Shown: positions 30,045 to 40,740 of the stretch, in pieces
Position numbering within the stretch: position 1 is the stretch's first letter
Layout: the number at the start of each line of letters is the position of its first letter
Origin: Acidisoma sp. L85
GTDB taxonomy: Bacteria > Pseudomonadota > Alphaproteobacteria > Acetobacterales > Acetobacteraceae
Assembly: GCF_009765865.1 (NCBI RefSeq)
Contig: NZ_LMUQ01000012.1
Span: 1 to 64,000, forward strand
Direction of reading: 5' to 3'
DNA: 64,000 nt
Position numbers and translations under genes: made by a program
The notes under the pieces: generated by a model
Told to the model about the DNA's origin: nothing
The model's database searches: none
The model's input: the letters and a program-made list of their open reading frames with translations, nothing else

Positions 30045-30314
30045 CTAGATCGGCGTTTCCAGCGCCGCCTTTCGCGCGAAATCCCGCCCACGGGACGAGG
30101 CGAAGATCAGGTCGAGGCCGCCGCGATCCCGCTCAATAACCCGCACCAGGAGCGCGCACGACACCATGCGCGCTACCGCTCGTGCAACGACGGAGGGTGT
30201 CAGGTTGAGCTCCAATGCAAGCTGGCTACCGGTCAATCCCTGTGTCGACGAACTGCAAATCAAGAGGATCGCAATCTGACGCAGCGAGAGGTCAGCTGAA
30301 TAGGCCTTCCGCAT
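30045..30314 (-). CDS. MarR-like winged-helix regulator (start uncertain)
   Basis: The recognisable domain is an 89-residue winged helix-turn-helix: MRKAYSADLSLRQIAILLIC then LTGSQLALELNLTPSVVARA as the recognition helix region and a wing at RVIERDRGGLDLI. Similar short MarR-type regulators with the ADLSxRQLAxLLxC segment occur in Acetobacteraceae. The frame is open up to 30608, which would give 187 residues, but that extra part lies in AT-rich DNA and looks unlike a known domain. No DNA target is known; the gene is convergent with the Gfo/Idh gene. Confidence 0.55.
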   Translation of the reverse strand: MRKAYSADLSLRQIAILLICSSSTQGLTGSQLALELNLTPSVVARAVARMVSCALLVRVIERDRGGLDLIFASSRGRDFARKAALETPI

Positions 30315-30319
30315 GTTTC

Positions 30320-30610
30320 TGATCTGTGTACAAAAAACCAGACCAGAATCTGAACATAAAATCCCCTCGCGTGTCGCCACTATATCCTCCGCAATTGACG
30401 GCACAGAACGTGCTCTTTTGAATGTGCAGCTAAACCACGACAAAATGATATCGAAATGACATTTAAATTCAAAAAATTGTCCTGAGCGGAGGGGCTCCAA
30501 GCAAGTTTCGGTATCGGAACTTATAGGAAATTTACAGTGGCGGTCAAGAAAGTAATTTACCTGAAACAGATTCGTTACGTTTCGTTTAACAAAATGTGCG
30601 TCGCTCACAT
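30320..30610. other. AT-rich stretch upstream of the MarR-like gene
   Basis: This part is clearly lower in GC than the rest of the window, with blocks such as GACATTTAAATTCAAAAAATTG and AACAAAATGTGCGTC, so base composition changes abruptly on both sides. It can be read as an N-terminal extension of the minus-strand regulator, or as a promoter region or recently acquired DNA. I see no transposase or repeat ends. Confidence 0.4.
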
Positions 30611-31030
30611 CGAGTGCTGCCTCGTCCGCGCCCGACGCGACTCCGCGGTCCTTCTTGCCTCGGCGACCGGCGCAAGGCGCGCCTCAACCCGTTGCGAAGT
30701 GGCGAGGCCATAATTGGTTTTGCCCTGGCGTCATTTGCATAATTTCAGTCACGGACAGCAGATTTTCACGGCCGCCCGCAACCAAACGTTACGCCTCAGG
30801 TTCGTCTCTATTCTACAACAAACTTGTGAAATCGATACTTGGCCCGCCGGTGGAGATCGGCGCCACCCGTCCAGCGGCGGCGGCTCGACATCAGAGGGCG
30901 TGCGCGGCGGGCGTGACCGAGGGAACCCGGCGCAACGCGCGCCGGCAACCCCTGCGTGCGACATTCTTCGAGACGGACCGTATAACCTTGTGTTTAAAGG
31001 GCTCTACAGACGCGTTCTGAGGGAAAAGTG
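30611..31030. other. Gene-free region upstream of the glycine-zipper lipoprotein
   Basis: About 420 bases with no gene I can support. A plus-strand open frame (30655-31020) is Arg/Ala/Pro-rich in a way typical of out-of-frame translation and lacks a ribosome site. The last bases (GTTCTGAGGGAAAAGTG) provide the ribosome site of the lipoprotein gene, and the promoter of that gene should lie here. Confidence 0.4.
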
Positions 31031-31546
31031 ATGAGACGTCCAATCGCCGCAATGGCCGCCTTGACCGCGACAGGGGTTGCCCTCCTGCTCGCCGGCTGCG
31101 CGAGCACGCCTTTGGGTCCCACGGTGCAGATCGTGCCCGCGAAGGACAAGCCGTTCCAGCAATTCGCGACGGAGCAGGCCTACTGCAAGAACTACGCCGC
31201 AGGCCAGGTTCAGGGCGAGGCGGAGCACGCCAATACGATCGGTGCCGGCACCGCCGTGGTGGGCACGCTGCTCGGGGCTGGGTTAGGCGCGGCGGTCGGC
31301 GGCGGCAGCGGTGCGGCGATCGGCGCTGCCAGCGGTGCGGCCGTAGGCACCGGGCTCGGAGCAGGCAATTCTGCGAGCCAGCAGGGCGGCATCCAGGGCC
31401 AGTATGACAACGCCTATGCGCAGTGCATGGTGTCCTATGGCAACCAGGTCGTCGTGCCGCAGATCCTGGTGCAGCCTGCGCCGTATGTCGTGCAGCCTGC
31501 CCCTTACTACGCCCCGGCGCCCGCCCCCTACTATCAGGGCTATTGA
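31031..31546 (+). CDS. Glycine-zipper lipoprotein
   Basis: A 171-residue envelope lipoprotein. The signal peptide ends in the lipobox LLAGC (Cys at about residue 22), so it should be lipidated and anchored to a membrane. The middle (about 73-118) is a glycine/alanine zipper with repeating GAxLGAAVGGGSGAAIGAA-type helices, known in outer-membrane lipoproteins such as SlyB/Rcc01693-like proteins. The C-terminus is rich in Pro, Tyr, Val and Gln. GAGGGAAA precedes ATG 31031; a GTG one codon upstream is an alternative. Confidence 0.8.
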   Translation: MRRPIAAMAALTATGVALLLAGCASTPLGPTVQIVPAKDKPFQQFATEQAYCKNYAAGQVQGEAEHANTIGAGTAVVGTLLGAGLGAAVGGGSGAAIGAASGAAVGTGLGAGNSASQQGGIQGQYDNAYAQCMVSYGNQVVVPQILVQPAPYVVQPAPYYAPAPAPYYQGY

Positions 31547-31622
31547 GCCGACGTCCGCAGCGGCGCGGATCCGTGTCTCCCAGCCGTATTGCGGCGAGGA
31601 AGGCAGGGACGCGTCGCCGATT

Positions 31623-33221
<1,599 letters not shown>

Positions 33222-34592
33222 ATGAGCGAGGCGATTGACGAGGCACCAAGTGCCGATTTCGCCCCCTCCCCCTTGTCTCGCGAGGCGCTGGCCCATGCCT
33301 TCGCCGACCTCCACCCCCCCCTCTCCCATGACGCCGCCAAAGTCGAGGCGGAACGTTGCTATTTCTGCCACGATGCCCCTTGCGTGACGGCCTGCCCGAC
33401 CGCGATCGACATCCCAGGCTTCATCCGGGGTATCGTCACCGGAAATATGACTGGGGCTGGCCAGCGCATCCTCGACGCGAATATTCTCGGTGGAACTTGC
33501 GCGCGTGTTTGCCCGACGGAAATTCTTTGCGAGGGTGCCTGTGTGCGCACGGCGCAGCAGGGCAAGCCAGTCGAAATTGGTGCGCTGCAGCGGGTCGCCA
33601 CCGATCACGTTTTCGCGCAGGCGGCGCATCCATTTACGCGCCCCGCCGAGACAGGCCGGCACGTTGCCGTGGTGGGCGCCGGACCCGCCGGTCTTTCCTG
33701 CGCGCATGCCTTGGCGCGCCAGGGCCACGACGTCACAATTTTCGAGAGCCGGCCGAAGCCCGGTGGCCTCAACGAATTCGGGATCGCCGCCTATAAGATG
33801 GCCGATGACTTCGCCGCCCGCGAGGTTGAATTCGTGCTCGACATTGGCGGAATCACGATCGTCAACGAGCGGACACTCGGACGCGACCTGCATTTGTCGC
33901 AACTGCGTGTGGAATATGATGCGGTTTTTCTCGGCATCGGACAGGCGGGCGTAAAATCACTCGCGCTGGAGGCCGAGAGCTTGCCCGGCATTATGAACGC
34001 CGTGGATTTCATCGCGGCGCTTCGTCAGTCCGGCGATTTCGCGACTGTGCCGGTGGGGCGCCGTGTCGTGGTGATCGGCGGCGGCAATACCGCGATCGAC
34101 GCGGCGACCCAGGCGAAACGTCTCGGCGCCGAGGTCGTCACACTAGTCTATCGTCGCGGCCGCGCGGAGATGTCGGCGACGACGGCGGAACAGGATTGGG
34201 CGCAAACCAACAACGTCGCTTTCCGCTTCTGGGCCGCGCCGGTTGGCTTCGAGGGCGAAGATCACGTGCAGCGCGTGACGTTTGCGCGGATGGCGCCCTC
34301 GGTAGGCGGCGGCTTGCAACCGACGGGCGCGCAGTTCAGCCTGGAGGCCGATATGGTTCTAAAGGCCGTGGGACAGAACTTCCAGCAGGAGTTTCACGAC
34401 ATCGCGCCAGACATCAATTCCGGGCGCATCGTCATCGACCCCGTCAAGCGGCAAACCTCCATTCCGGGTGTTTTCGCTGGCGGAGATTGCGTCGAAGGCC
34501 ATGATTTGACGGTGCAAGCGGTCGAGGACGGCAAGCGTGCGGCGCGTGGGATTGCTGCATTCCTCGCCGAGGGAGTGACCGACCGTGGCTGA
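33222..34592 (+). CDS. preT: NAD(P)-dependent dihydropyrimidine dehydrogenase, subunit PreT
   Basis: A 456-residue flavo-iron-sulfur subunit that passes electrons from NAD(P)H to PreA. The N-terminal cysteine-rich part (CYFCHDAPCVTACPTAID, about 45-62, and GGTCARVCPTEILCEGACV, about 90-108) binds 4Fe-4S clusters. The FAD motif is VAVVGAGPAGLSCAHALA (about 148-165) and the NAD(P) motif VVVIGGGNTAIDAA (about 284-297). Its last 8 bases overlap the GTG start of preA, so the subunits are made together. GAGGT precedes the ATG. Confidence 0.95.
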   Translation: MSEAIDEAPSADFAPSPLSREALAHAFADLHPPLSHDAAKVEAERCYFCHDAPCVTACPTAIDIPGFIRGIVTGNMTGAGQRILDANILGGTCARVCPTEILCEGACVRTAQQGKPVEIGALQRVATDHVFAQAAHPFTRPAETGRHVAVVGAGPAGLSCAHALARQGHDVTIFESRPKPGGLNEFGIAAYKMADDFAAREVEFVLDIGGITIVNERTLGRDLHLSQLRVEYDAVFLGIGQAGVKSLALEAESLPGIMNAVDFIAALRQSGDFATVPVGRRVVVIGGGNTAIDAATQAKRLGAEVVTLVYRRGRAEMSATTAEQDWAQTNNVAFRFWAAPVGFEGEDHVQRVTFARMAPSVGGGLQPTGAQFSLEADMVLKAVGQNFQQEFHDIAPDINSGRIVIDPVKRQTSIPGVFAGGDCVEGHDLTVQAVEDGKRAARGIAAFLAEGVTDRG

Positions 34593-35871
34593 TCTTCGCA
34601 CCAACTTCGCCGGCATCCGCTCGCCCAATCCTTTCTGGCTCGCCTCCGCCCCGCCGACCGACAAAGCCTATAACGTGGTGCGCGCATTTCGCGCGGGCTG
34701 GGGCGGCGTAGTTTGGAAGACGCTGGGCGAAGATCCGCCGGTCGTGAATGTGAGCAGCCGTTATGGCGGCGTATCTTACAATGGCCAGAGGCTGGCTGGG
34801 ATGAACAATATCGAACTCATCACCGACCGGCCGCTCGAACTGAATTTGCAGGAGATCAAGGAGGTCAAGCGCGACTGGCCGGATCGCGCGCTGATCGTGA
34901 GTCTCATGGTGCCCTGCGAGGAAGACAGCTGGAAAGCGATACTCGCTCGTGTCGAGGATACCGGTGCCGACGGACTCGAACTGAATTTCGGCTGTCCGCA
35001 TGGCATGTCGGAGCGCGGCATGGGCGCGGCGGTCGGGCAGGTTCCCGAATACGTCGAGATGGTCACGCGCTGGTGCAAGCAATACTCGCGCTTGCCGGTG
35101 ATCGTGAAACTCACACCGAATATCAGCGACATTCTGCAACCGGCGCGCGCCGCGAAGCGCGGTGGCGCGGATGCCGTATCGCTCATCAACACGGTGCAAT
35201 CGATCGTCTCGGTCGATCTCGACCTCATGGCGCCGACGCCGGTGGTGGACGGCCTCGGCACCCATGGCGGCTATTGCGGACCAGCGGTCAAGCCGATCGC
35301 GTTGCGGATGGTGGGCGATATCGCCCGCGACGGGGAAACCGCCGGGTTGCCGATCTCCGGCATCGGCGGCGTCTCCACCTGGCGCGACGCGGCGGAATTC
35401 ATCGCGTTGGGCGCCGGTTCCGTCCAGGTCTGCACCGCCGCGATGCATCACGGCTTTCGCATCATTGACGATATGGTCGATGGTTTGTCGAATTGGATGG
35501 ACGAGAAAGGTTACGAGGACCTGCGCGCCTTCCAGGGTCGCGCGATTCCGAATTACGTGCATTGGCAAGACCTAAATCTCGACTGGCGTACCGTCGCGCA
35601 TATCGATCCCGACCTCTGCATCGGTTGTGGGCTGTGTCATATCGCCTGCGAGGATACCGCGCATCAGGCCATCGCCGCTTATGCCAAGGGCACCAACCGC
35701 GCCTATGAGGTGATCGACGCGGAATGCGTCGGTTGCAACCTGTGCCATCACATCTGCCCCGTCGAAGGCTGCATCACGATGGTTCCGGAATATAGCGACC
35801 GGCCGAAACTCACCTGGACGAACCATCCGAGCAATCCGATGCGCGCCAAGCCGGAAGTCGCCTCGGTATGA
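34585..35871 (+). CDS. preA: NAD(P)-dependent dihydropyrimidine dehydrogenase, subunit PreA
   Basis: A 428-residue FMN and iron-sulfur subunit that reduces uracil or thymine. The dihydroorotate-dehydrogenase-like barrel includes the catalytic Cys in LNFGCPHGMSERGMGAAVG and FMN-binding GIGGVSTWRDA. The C-terminal ferredoxin domain has CIGCGLCHIAC and CVGCNLCHHICP for two 4Fe-4S clusters. It starts with GTG inside the end of preT and its stop overlaps the next start (ATGA). Confidence 0.95.
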   Translation: MADLRTNFAGIRSPNPFWLASAPPTDKAYNVVRAFRAGWGGVVWKTLGEDPPVVNVSSRYGGVSYNGQRLAGMNNIELITDRPLELNLQEIKEVKRDWPDRALIVSLMVPCEEDSWKAILARVEDTGADGLELNFGCPHGMSERGMGAAVGQVPEYVEMVTRWCKQYSRLPVIVKLTPNISDILQPARAAKRGGADAVSLINTVQSIVSVDLDLMAPTPVVDGLGTHGGYCGPAVKPIALRMVGDIARDGETAGLPISGIGGVSTWRDAAEFIALGAGSVQVCTAAMHHGFRIIDDMVDGLSNWMDEKGYEDLRAFQGRAIPNYVHWQDLNLDWRTVAHIDPDLCIGCGLCHIACEDTAHQAIAAYAKGTNRAYEVIDAECVGCNLCHHICPVEGCITMVPEYSDRPKLTWTNHPSNPMRAKPEVASV

Positions 35872-37136
35872 CCAGTGTAGGCGCCGGTAATCTTCGCATC
35901 GATGCCGACCGGCTCTGGGCCAGCATCATGGAAACGGCGGCGATCGGCGCCACCGAAAAGGGTGGCATCAAGCGGCTGACGCTGACCGATCTGGATCGCG
36001 AGGTGCGGAACTGGTTCGTCGCCCGCTGCGAGAACGCCGGCTGCAGCGTCAGCATCGACACGCTTGGGAATATCAGCGCACGGCGCCCAGGGCGGGACAA
36101 TAGCCTGCCGCCCATCGCCATGGGGAGTCATCTCGATACCCAGCCGACCGGCGGCAAATTCGATGGCGTCATCGGTGTGCTGTCGGGTCTGGAAGTGCTG
36201 CGCAGCCTCAATGATGCGGGTGTCGAGACGAATGCGCCGCTCGAGGTCATCAACTGGACCAACGAGGAAGGCTCTCGCTTCGCCCCCGCCATGCTGTCTT
36301 CCGGTGTTTTCGCGGGTGCCTTCACGCCGGACTACGCCTATGACCGCGAGGATCGCGAGGGCAAGCGTTTCGGCGATGAACTTATCCGCATCGGCTACAA
36401 GGGCGACGAACCCTGCGGCGCCCGTAAACTCGGCGCCTTCTTCGAGCTGCATATCGAGCAAGGTCCCATACTGGAGGCCGAGGAACGCACGATCGGAATC
36501 GTCACCGGCGTGCAGGGCATGCGCTGGTATGAGGTGACGGTGACGGGCATGGATTGCCACGCGGGCAGCACGCCGATGCATCTGCGCCAGGATGCGCTGG
36601 TCGCGACTGCGCGCATGATCGCGGCGGTGCAATCGGTCGGGCTCGCTCATGCGCCTGATGCTGTGGCGACCGTCGGCCTGATCGAGGCTCGTCCGAATAG
36701 CCGCAACGTTATTCCGGGCGAAGTGTTCTTCTCGATCGACCTGCGCCACCCGCAGGATACCGTGGTCGCGGCGATGGAAGCCGACCTCCGGCATGCCCTG
36801 GACGAAACAGTCGCCGGCACCCGCATCACCTTTACCTTCGACCGCATCTGGGATTCGCCCGCGGTGCATTTCGACGAAGCCTGCGTATCCTCGGTCGCCG
36901 CCGCGTCGGAGGCGCTCGGCTATTCCTCGCGCCGCATCACTTCCGGCGCTGGACATGACGCGGCCTATATCGCGCGGGTCGCACCAACCACGATGATCTT
37001 CGTGCCGTGTGAAAAAGGCATCAGCCACAACGAGCTGGAAAAGGCGGAGCCCGGGGACGTCGCGGCGGGCGCCAACGTCCTGCTTGCGGCCGTGCTCGAC
37101 ACCGATGCGCGGCTCTACGGGCCACGCGATCGGTGA
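35868..37136 (+). CDS. M20-family N-carbamoyl amidohydrolase (beta-ureidopropionase-like)
   Basis: A 422-residue zinc-dependent amidohydrolase of the HyuC/AllC/AmaB group. Motifs are AMGSHLDTQPTGGKFDGVIG, WTNEEGSRFAP, ELHIEQGPILE and CEKGISHNELE. In this position, after preT-preA and opposite dihydropyrimidinase, it most likely releases CO2 and NH3 from N-carbamoyl-beta-alanine (third pathway step), as known for PydC-type enzymes. Allantoate or N-carbamoyl-L-amino-acid hydrolysis cannot be excluded from sequence alone. Both ends overlap neighbours by four bases. Confidence 0.9.
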   Translation: MTSVGAGNLRIDADRLWASIMETAAIGATEKGGIKRLTLTDLDREVRNWFVARCENAGCSVSIDTLGNISARRPGRDNSLPPIAMGSHLDTQPTGGKFDGVIGVLSGLEVLRSLNDAGVETNAPLEVINWTNEEGSRFAPAMLSSGVFAGAFTPDYAYDREDREGKRFGDELIRIGYKGDEPCGARKLGAFFELHIEQGPILEAEERTIGIVTGVQGMRWYEVTVTGMDCHAGSTPMHLRQDALVATARMIAAVQSVGLAHAPDAVATVGLIEARPNSRNVIPGEVFFSIDLRHPQDTVVAAMEADLRHALDETVAGTRITFTFDRIWDSPAVHFDEACVSSVAAASEALGYSSRRITSGAGHDAAYIARVAPTTMIFVPCEKGISHNELEKAEPGDVAAGANVLLAAVLDTDARLYGPRDR

Positions 37137-37948
37137 GCGAGGCCGAACTCGCCGCCCGCTCTCCGCCGCCGCAATCCGCCCCTGCCGCGCCTGTCGTCGT
37201 CGCGCGGGACCTCTCGATCGACTTCGGCAGCATGGTCGCGCTGTCGGATGTTTCCCTGAGTTTCACGCATGGCGACTTCGTGTCGCTGATTGGCCCTTCG
37301 GGCTGTGGCAAAACCACGCTGCTGCGTGCCGTCGCCGATCTCGTGCCGCCGAGCCGCGGCAGTCTGATGGTCAACGGCATGACTCCCGGCGATGCGCGAC
37401 GCGCCCGCAGCTACGGCTACGTGTTCCAGGCGCCGGCCCTCTACCCTTGGCGCAGCGTCGAGCGGAACGTGATGCTGCCTCTGGAAATCATGGGCCTGCC
37501 GAAAGCCGAGCAACGCCGCCGGGCCGCGCATTACCTGGGCCTCGTCGGTCTTGGCGATTTCGCGCGGAAGTTTCCCTGGCAGCTTTCCGGCGGCATGCAG
37601 CAACGCGCCTCCATCGCACGGGCACTCAGCTTCGAGCCCGCGCTACTGCTGATGGATGAGCCTTTTGGTGCGCTGGATGAAATCACGCGCGACGGCTTGA
37701 ACCTGCACTTGCACGAACTTTGGCGCCGCTCCGGCCTCACCTGCGTTTTCGTGACGCATTCCATTCCCGAGGCGGTTTTTCTGTCCACGCGCATCGTCGT
37801 GATGTCGCCGCGCCCCGGCCGCGTTATCGAGATCATCGAAAGCGACCTTCCCGCCGAGCGCGATCTCGACATGCGCGAGAGCGCGGAATTCTTGCGCGTC
37901 GCTCACCGGGTGCGGGAGGCGTTGAGGGCGGGACATTCCTATGACTAG
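37133..37948 (+). CDS. NitT/TauT-type ABC transporter ATPase
   Basis: A 271-residue ATPase of the nitrate/sulfonate/taurine importer class. Walker A is GPSGCGKTTLLRA, signature LSGGMQQRASIARAL, Walker B LLLMDEPFGALDEITR. The first 25 residues are Ala/Pro-rich and precede the ATPase fold. The GTG start overlaps the preceding stop (GTGA). With the two permeases and binding protein downstream it forms a complete importer within the pyrimidine operon. Confidence 0.92.
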   Translation: MSEAELAARSPPPQSAPAAPVVVARDLSIDFGSMVALSDVSLSFTHGDFVSLIGPSGCGKTTLLRAVADLVPPSRGSLMVNGMTPGDARRARSYGYVFQAPALYPWRSVERNVMLPLEIMGLPKAEQRRRAAHYLGLVGLGDFARKFPWQLSGGMQQRASIARALSFEPALLLMDEPFGALDEITRDGLNLHLHELWRRSGLTCVFVTHSIPEAVFLSTRIVVMSPRPGRVIEIIESDLPAERDLDMRESAEFLRVAHRVREALRAGHSYD

Positions 37949-37990
37949 TTCAGCAAAAGCTCTCACCCCCGGCGGCAGCGGCCGAAACTC

Positions 37991-38803
37991 ATGACGCGTG
38001 AGCAGAGCGGCCTGCGACGCGCAGTCGACACGGCCTTTCCCGTATTCGTTGTCGCTGTCGCGGCCGTTGTGCTTTGGTACGCGATCTCCGCCATCATCGG
38101 CACCGCGCTGCTGCCACGGCCGGACCAGGTCGCGGCCACATTGGGAACCAGCGTTTTCGGCTGGCCGGTCACCTCGCCGCGCAATCTGCTCTATCACGCA
38201 GGTGTAACCGCAGAGGCGGCGCTCGTCGGACTTGCCTTCGCGATTGTGCTGGGTGTCGCGATCGCTGTCGGCATCGTGCATTTCCGCGTGCTCGACCGTT
38301 CGCTGATGCCGTGGGTCATCGCTAGCCAGACCATCCCGATCCTCGCGATCGCGCCTATGGTTGTTGTGGTGCTTGGAAACCTTGGTTTGAGCGGACTACC
38401 ACCGAAAGCCGCGATCTCCGGCTATCTCGCCTTCTTCCCCATCGTTGTCGGCATGGTCACAGGGCTGCGCGCGCCGGACAGCATTCAGTTCGACCTCATG
38501 CGCACCTATTCAGCCTCGGGCCAGCAGGTCTTCGCCAAGCTCCGCCTCCCCGCCTCCGTCGCTTTCCTGTTCCCCGCACTGCGCGTTTCCGTGGCACTCT
38601 CCGTCATGGGCGCGATTGTCGCGGAATTGCCGACGGGCGCGCAAGCGGGCCTTGGCGCGCGGCTGCTGGCCGGAAGCTACTACGGTCAGACGCTCATGAT
38701 CTGGGCGACGTTGGTGATGGCGGCTCTGCTTTCGGCGAGCCTTCTTGGTGTGACGGCGCTAGCCGAAGCCGGATTGCGCGCCTGGCGAGGCGGACGGCTG
38801 TGA
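37991..38803 (+). CDS. ABC transporter permease (NitT/TauT type), first
   Basis: A 270-residue inner-membrane subunit with about six membrane segments. The cytoplasmic EAA-like loop is around MRTYSASGQQVFAKLRLPAS, which contacts the ATPase. The 42 bases before it carry no gene. The next permease starts with GTG overlapping this stop, so a heterodimeric channel is likely. Confidence 0.88.
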   Translation: MTREQSGLRRAVDTAFPVFVVAVAAVVLWYAISAIIGTALLPRPDQVAATLGTSVFGWPVTSPRNLLYHAGVTAEAALVGLAFAIVLGVAIAVGIVHFRVLDRSLMPWVIASQTIPILAIAPMVVVVLGNLGLSGLPPKAAISGYLAFFPIVVGMVTGLRAPDSIQFDLMRTYSASGQQVFAKLRLPASVAFLFPALRVSVALSVMGAIVAELPTGAQAGLGARLLAGSYYGQTLMIWATLVMAALLSASLLGVTALAEAGLRAWRGGRL

Positions 38804-39642
38804 CGATCGCACTCGTCAGCCTTCTCCTCACGATCGCGGCACTCTGGGCGATGGCCCGGCTATCGCGATCCGACACACGCACCGCCCGGCTAGCGACACC
38901 GGCGATTTTCGGACTGTTGCTGATCTGGCTTTGGCAAGCCGCCGTCATGGGCTTCCATATTCCACGCATCCTCTTGCCCGCGCCGACGGAAGTCGTCTCT
39001 GCCTTGTTTTCGCACACCGCGATGTTGCGGCGCGATTTCGTGCAGACCTTCGTGCGTTCCGTCATTCCCGGCTACGTGATCGGCTGTGGCTTCGGCTTTT
39101 TGGCGGCGCTCGCGATCGACCGCTCGGCTTTCCTCAAGCGCGGATTGCTGCCGCTTGGCGGTCTTATCAGCGCGATGCCCATTGTCGGTGTCGCGCCCAT
39201 TGCGGTGATGTGGTTCGGCTTCGGCTGGCAGTCCAAAGCCGCTGTTGTCGTCGCCATGACAATCTTTCCGATGCTGGTGAACACCACGGCCGGCCTCGCC
39301 GAAAGCGGCGCGCTGGAGCGCGACCTCATGACGAGCTACGCGGCCGGCTACTGGCTGACACTCCTGAAACTGCGGTTGCCGGCGGCGCTGCCGCATATCT
39401 TTACCGCACTCAAGTTGAATTCGACGTTGGCGCTGATCGGCGCCGTCGTCGCGGAGTTCTTCGGTTCGCCGGTTTTCGGCATGGGATTCCGCATCTCCAC
39501 CGCCGCCGCCAGCCTCAACCTCGATGTCGTCTGGGCCACCATCACCATCGCCGCGCTGACCGGTTCGCTATCCTTCGCGCTACTCGCGCTGGCCGAGCGG
39601 GCGGTCACGTTCTGGCACCCGTCCTTCCGCAACCCAAGCTGA
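38800..39642 (+). CDS. ABC transporter permease (NitT/TauT type), second
   Basis: A 280-residue inner-membrane permease with about six to seven membrane segments and the ATPase-contacting loop MTSYAAGYWLTLLKLRLPAA. It pairs with the preceding permease. The C-terminal part (AGHVFW-like, ERAVTFWHPSF) is cytoplasmic and basic. Starts at GTG in GTGA overlap; the binding-protein gene follows after 18 bases with AAGGAGA as ribosome site. Confidence 0.88.
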   Translation: MTIALVSLLLTIAALWAMARLSRSDTRTARLATPAIFGLLLIWLWQAAVMGFHIPRILLPAPTEVVSALFSHTAMLRRDFVQTFVRSVIPGYVIGCGFGFLAALAIDRSAFLKRGLLPLGGLISAMPIVGVAPIAVMWFGFGWQSKAAVVVAMTIFPMLVNTTAGLAESGALERDLMTSYAAGYWLTLLKLRLPAALPHIFTALKLNSTLALIGAVVAEFFGSPVFGMGFRISTAAASLNLDVVWATITIAALTGSLSFALLALAERAVTFWHPSFRNPS

Positions 39643-39660
39643 GTTCAAGGAGATCGTTCG

Positions 39661-40656
39661 ATGAAGAAAATCCTTCTCGCAGGCGTCATGGCACTGGGCC
39701 TCGCCGCCCAGGCACAGGCCGCGGACCATCTGACCTTGCAACTCAAATGGGTCACGCAGGCGCAATTCGCCGGCTACTACGTCGCGGCGGCCGAGGGCTA
39801 CTACAAGGCGGCCAATCTCGACGTCACGATCAAGCCGGGCGGGCCGGACATCAACCCGTCGCAGGTGATCGCGGCAGGTGGCGCGGATGTCATCGTCGAT
39901 TGGATGCCTGATGCCTTGGCGGCGCGGGAGAAAGGCGTTCCGTTAGTGAATATCGCTCAGGTTTTCGAGAATGCGGGACTGGAACTCCCCTGCCGGAAAG
40001 ATAGCGGCATCACCAAGCCCGCCGATTTCAAGGGAAAGACGCTGGGCGTGTGGTTTGCCGGCAACCAATATCCCTTCCTCGCCTGGATGGGAAAGCTCGG
40101 CTACACGACTGAGGGATCGAACCCAGATGTCACCGTCCTTAAGCAGGGCTTCAACGTTCAGCCGCTGTTGCAGAAGCAGGCTGCCTGCATCTCGACGATG
40201 ACCTACAATGAATACTGGCAGCTCATCGAGGCCGGCATGACGCCCGAGCAACTGTTGGTATTTAAATATCAGAACGAAGGCGTCGCGATGCTGGAGGATG
40301 GGCTTTATACCTCGGATGCAGAGCTCAAGGATCCGACAAAAGTGGATGCGCTCGCGCGGTTCGTGAAAGCGTCGATGCAGGGCTGGGAGTATGCCGCCGC
40401 CCATCCCGAGGAAGCCGTCAAGATTGTCATGGCGAATGACACAGCGGGTGTGCTCGACGCCGCGCATCAGACTCACATGATGAAGTCGGTGGCCGAGCTT
40501 CTTGGAACCGACAAGGCCAAAGCTGGCTATCTGAACGAGGCCGACTACGCGCGCACGGTTGATGTTCTGATGAGCGACAAGACGGATCCGGTGATCACGA
40601 AACAGCCGGTCGGCGCGTACAGTCACGTTGTTTGGGACAAGGCTTACGGGCACTAA
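39661..40656 (+). CDS. NMT1/ThiY-like periplasmic substrate-binding protein
   Basis: A 331-residue binding protein with a Sec signal peptide (about residues 1-21, ending AQAQA). The start of the mature protein, LTLQLKWVTQAQFAGYYVAAA, and the later FAGNQYPFLAWMGKLGY and TYNEYWQLIEAGM fit the NMT1/THI5 family, whose members bind pyrimidines such as thiamine precursors. At the end of a pyrimidine catabolic operon, uptake of uracil, thymine, dihydropyrimidine or related rings is the natural guess. No TPP riboswitch precedes the operon, arguing against a thiamine role. Confidence 0.88.
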   Translation: MKKILLAGVMALGLAAQAQAADHLTLQLKWVTQAQFAGYYVAAAEGYYKAANLDVTIKPGGPDINPSQVIAAGGADVIVDWMPDALAAREKGVPLVNIAQVFENAGLELPCRKDSGITKPADFKGKTLGVWFAGNQYPFLAWMGKLGYTTEGSNPDVTVLKQGFNVQPLLQKQAACISTMTYNEYWQLIEAGMTPEQLLVFKYQNEGVAMLEDGLYTSDAELKDPTKVDALARFVKASMQGWEYAAAHPEEAVKIVMANDTAGVLDAAHQTHMMKSVAELLGTDKAKAGYLNEADYARTVDVLMSDKTDPVITKQPVGAYSHVVWDKAYGH

Positions 40657-40681
40657 GACCGCCCTGACCTGGTCCGCACTT

Positions 40682-40716
40682 GCACCTCATGCTTGGCATA
40701 GCCCAGCATGAGGTGC
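40682..40716. terminator. Hairpin between convergent operons
   Basis: GCACCTCATGCT (40682-40693) and AGCATGAGGTGC (40705-40716) form a perfect 12-bp stem with an 11-base loop. It lies between the end of the pyrimidine operon and the end of the sugar ABC operon, where a two-way terminator is expected. No long T run follows on either side, so termination strength is uncertain. Confidence 0.65.
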
Positions 40717-40740
40717 CTCAGTGACTAAACCTACGAACGC

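Noticed and set aside
30655-31020. 121-residue plus-strand frame before the lipoprotein gene
   Set aside because: Composition looks like out-of-frame translation and no ribosome site precedes it.
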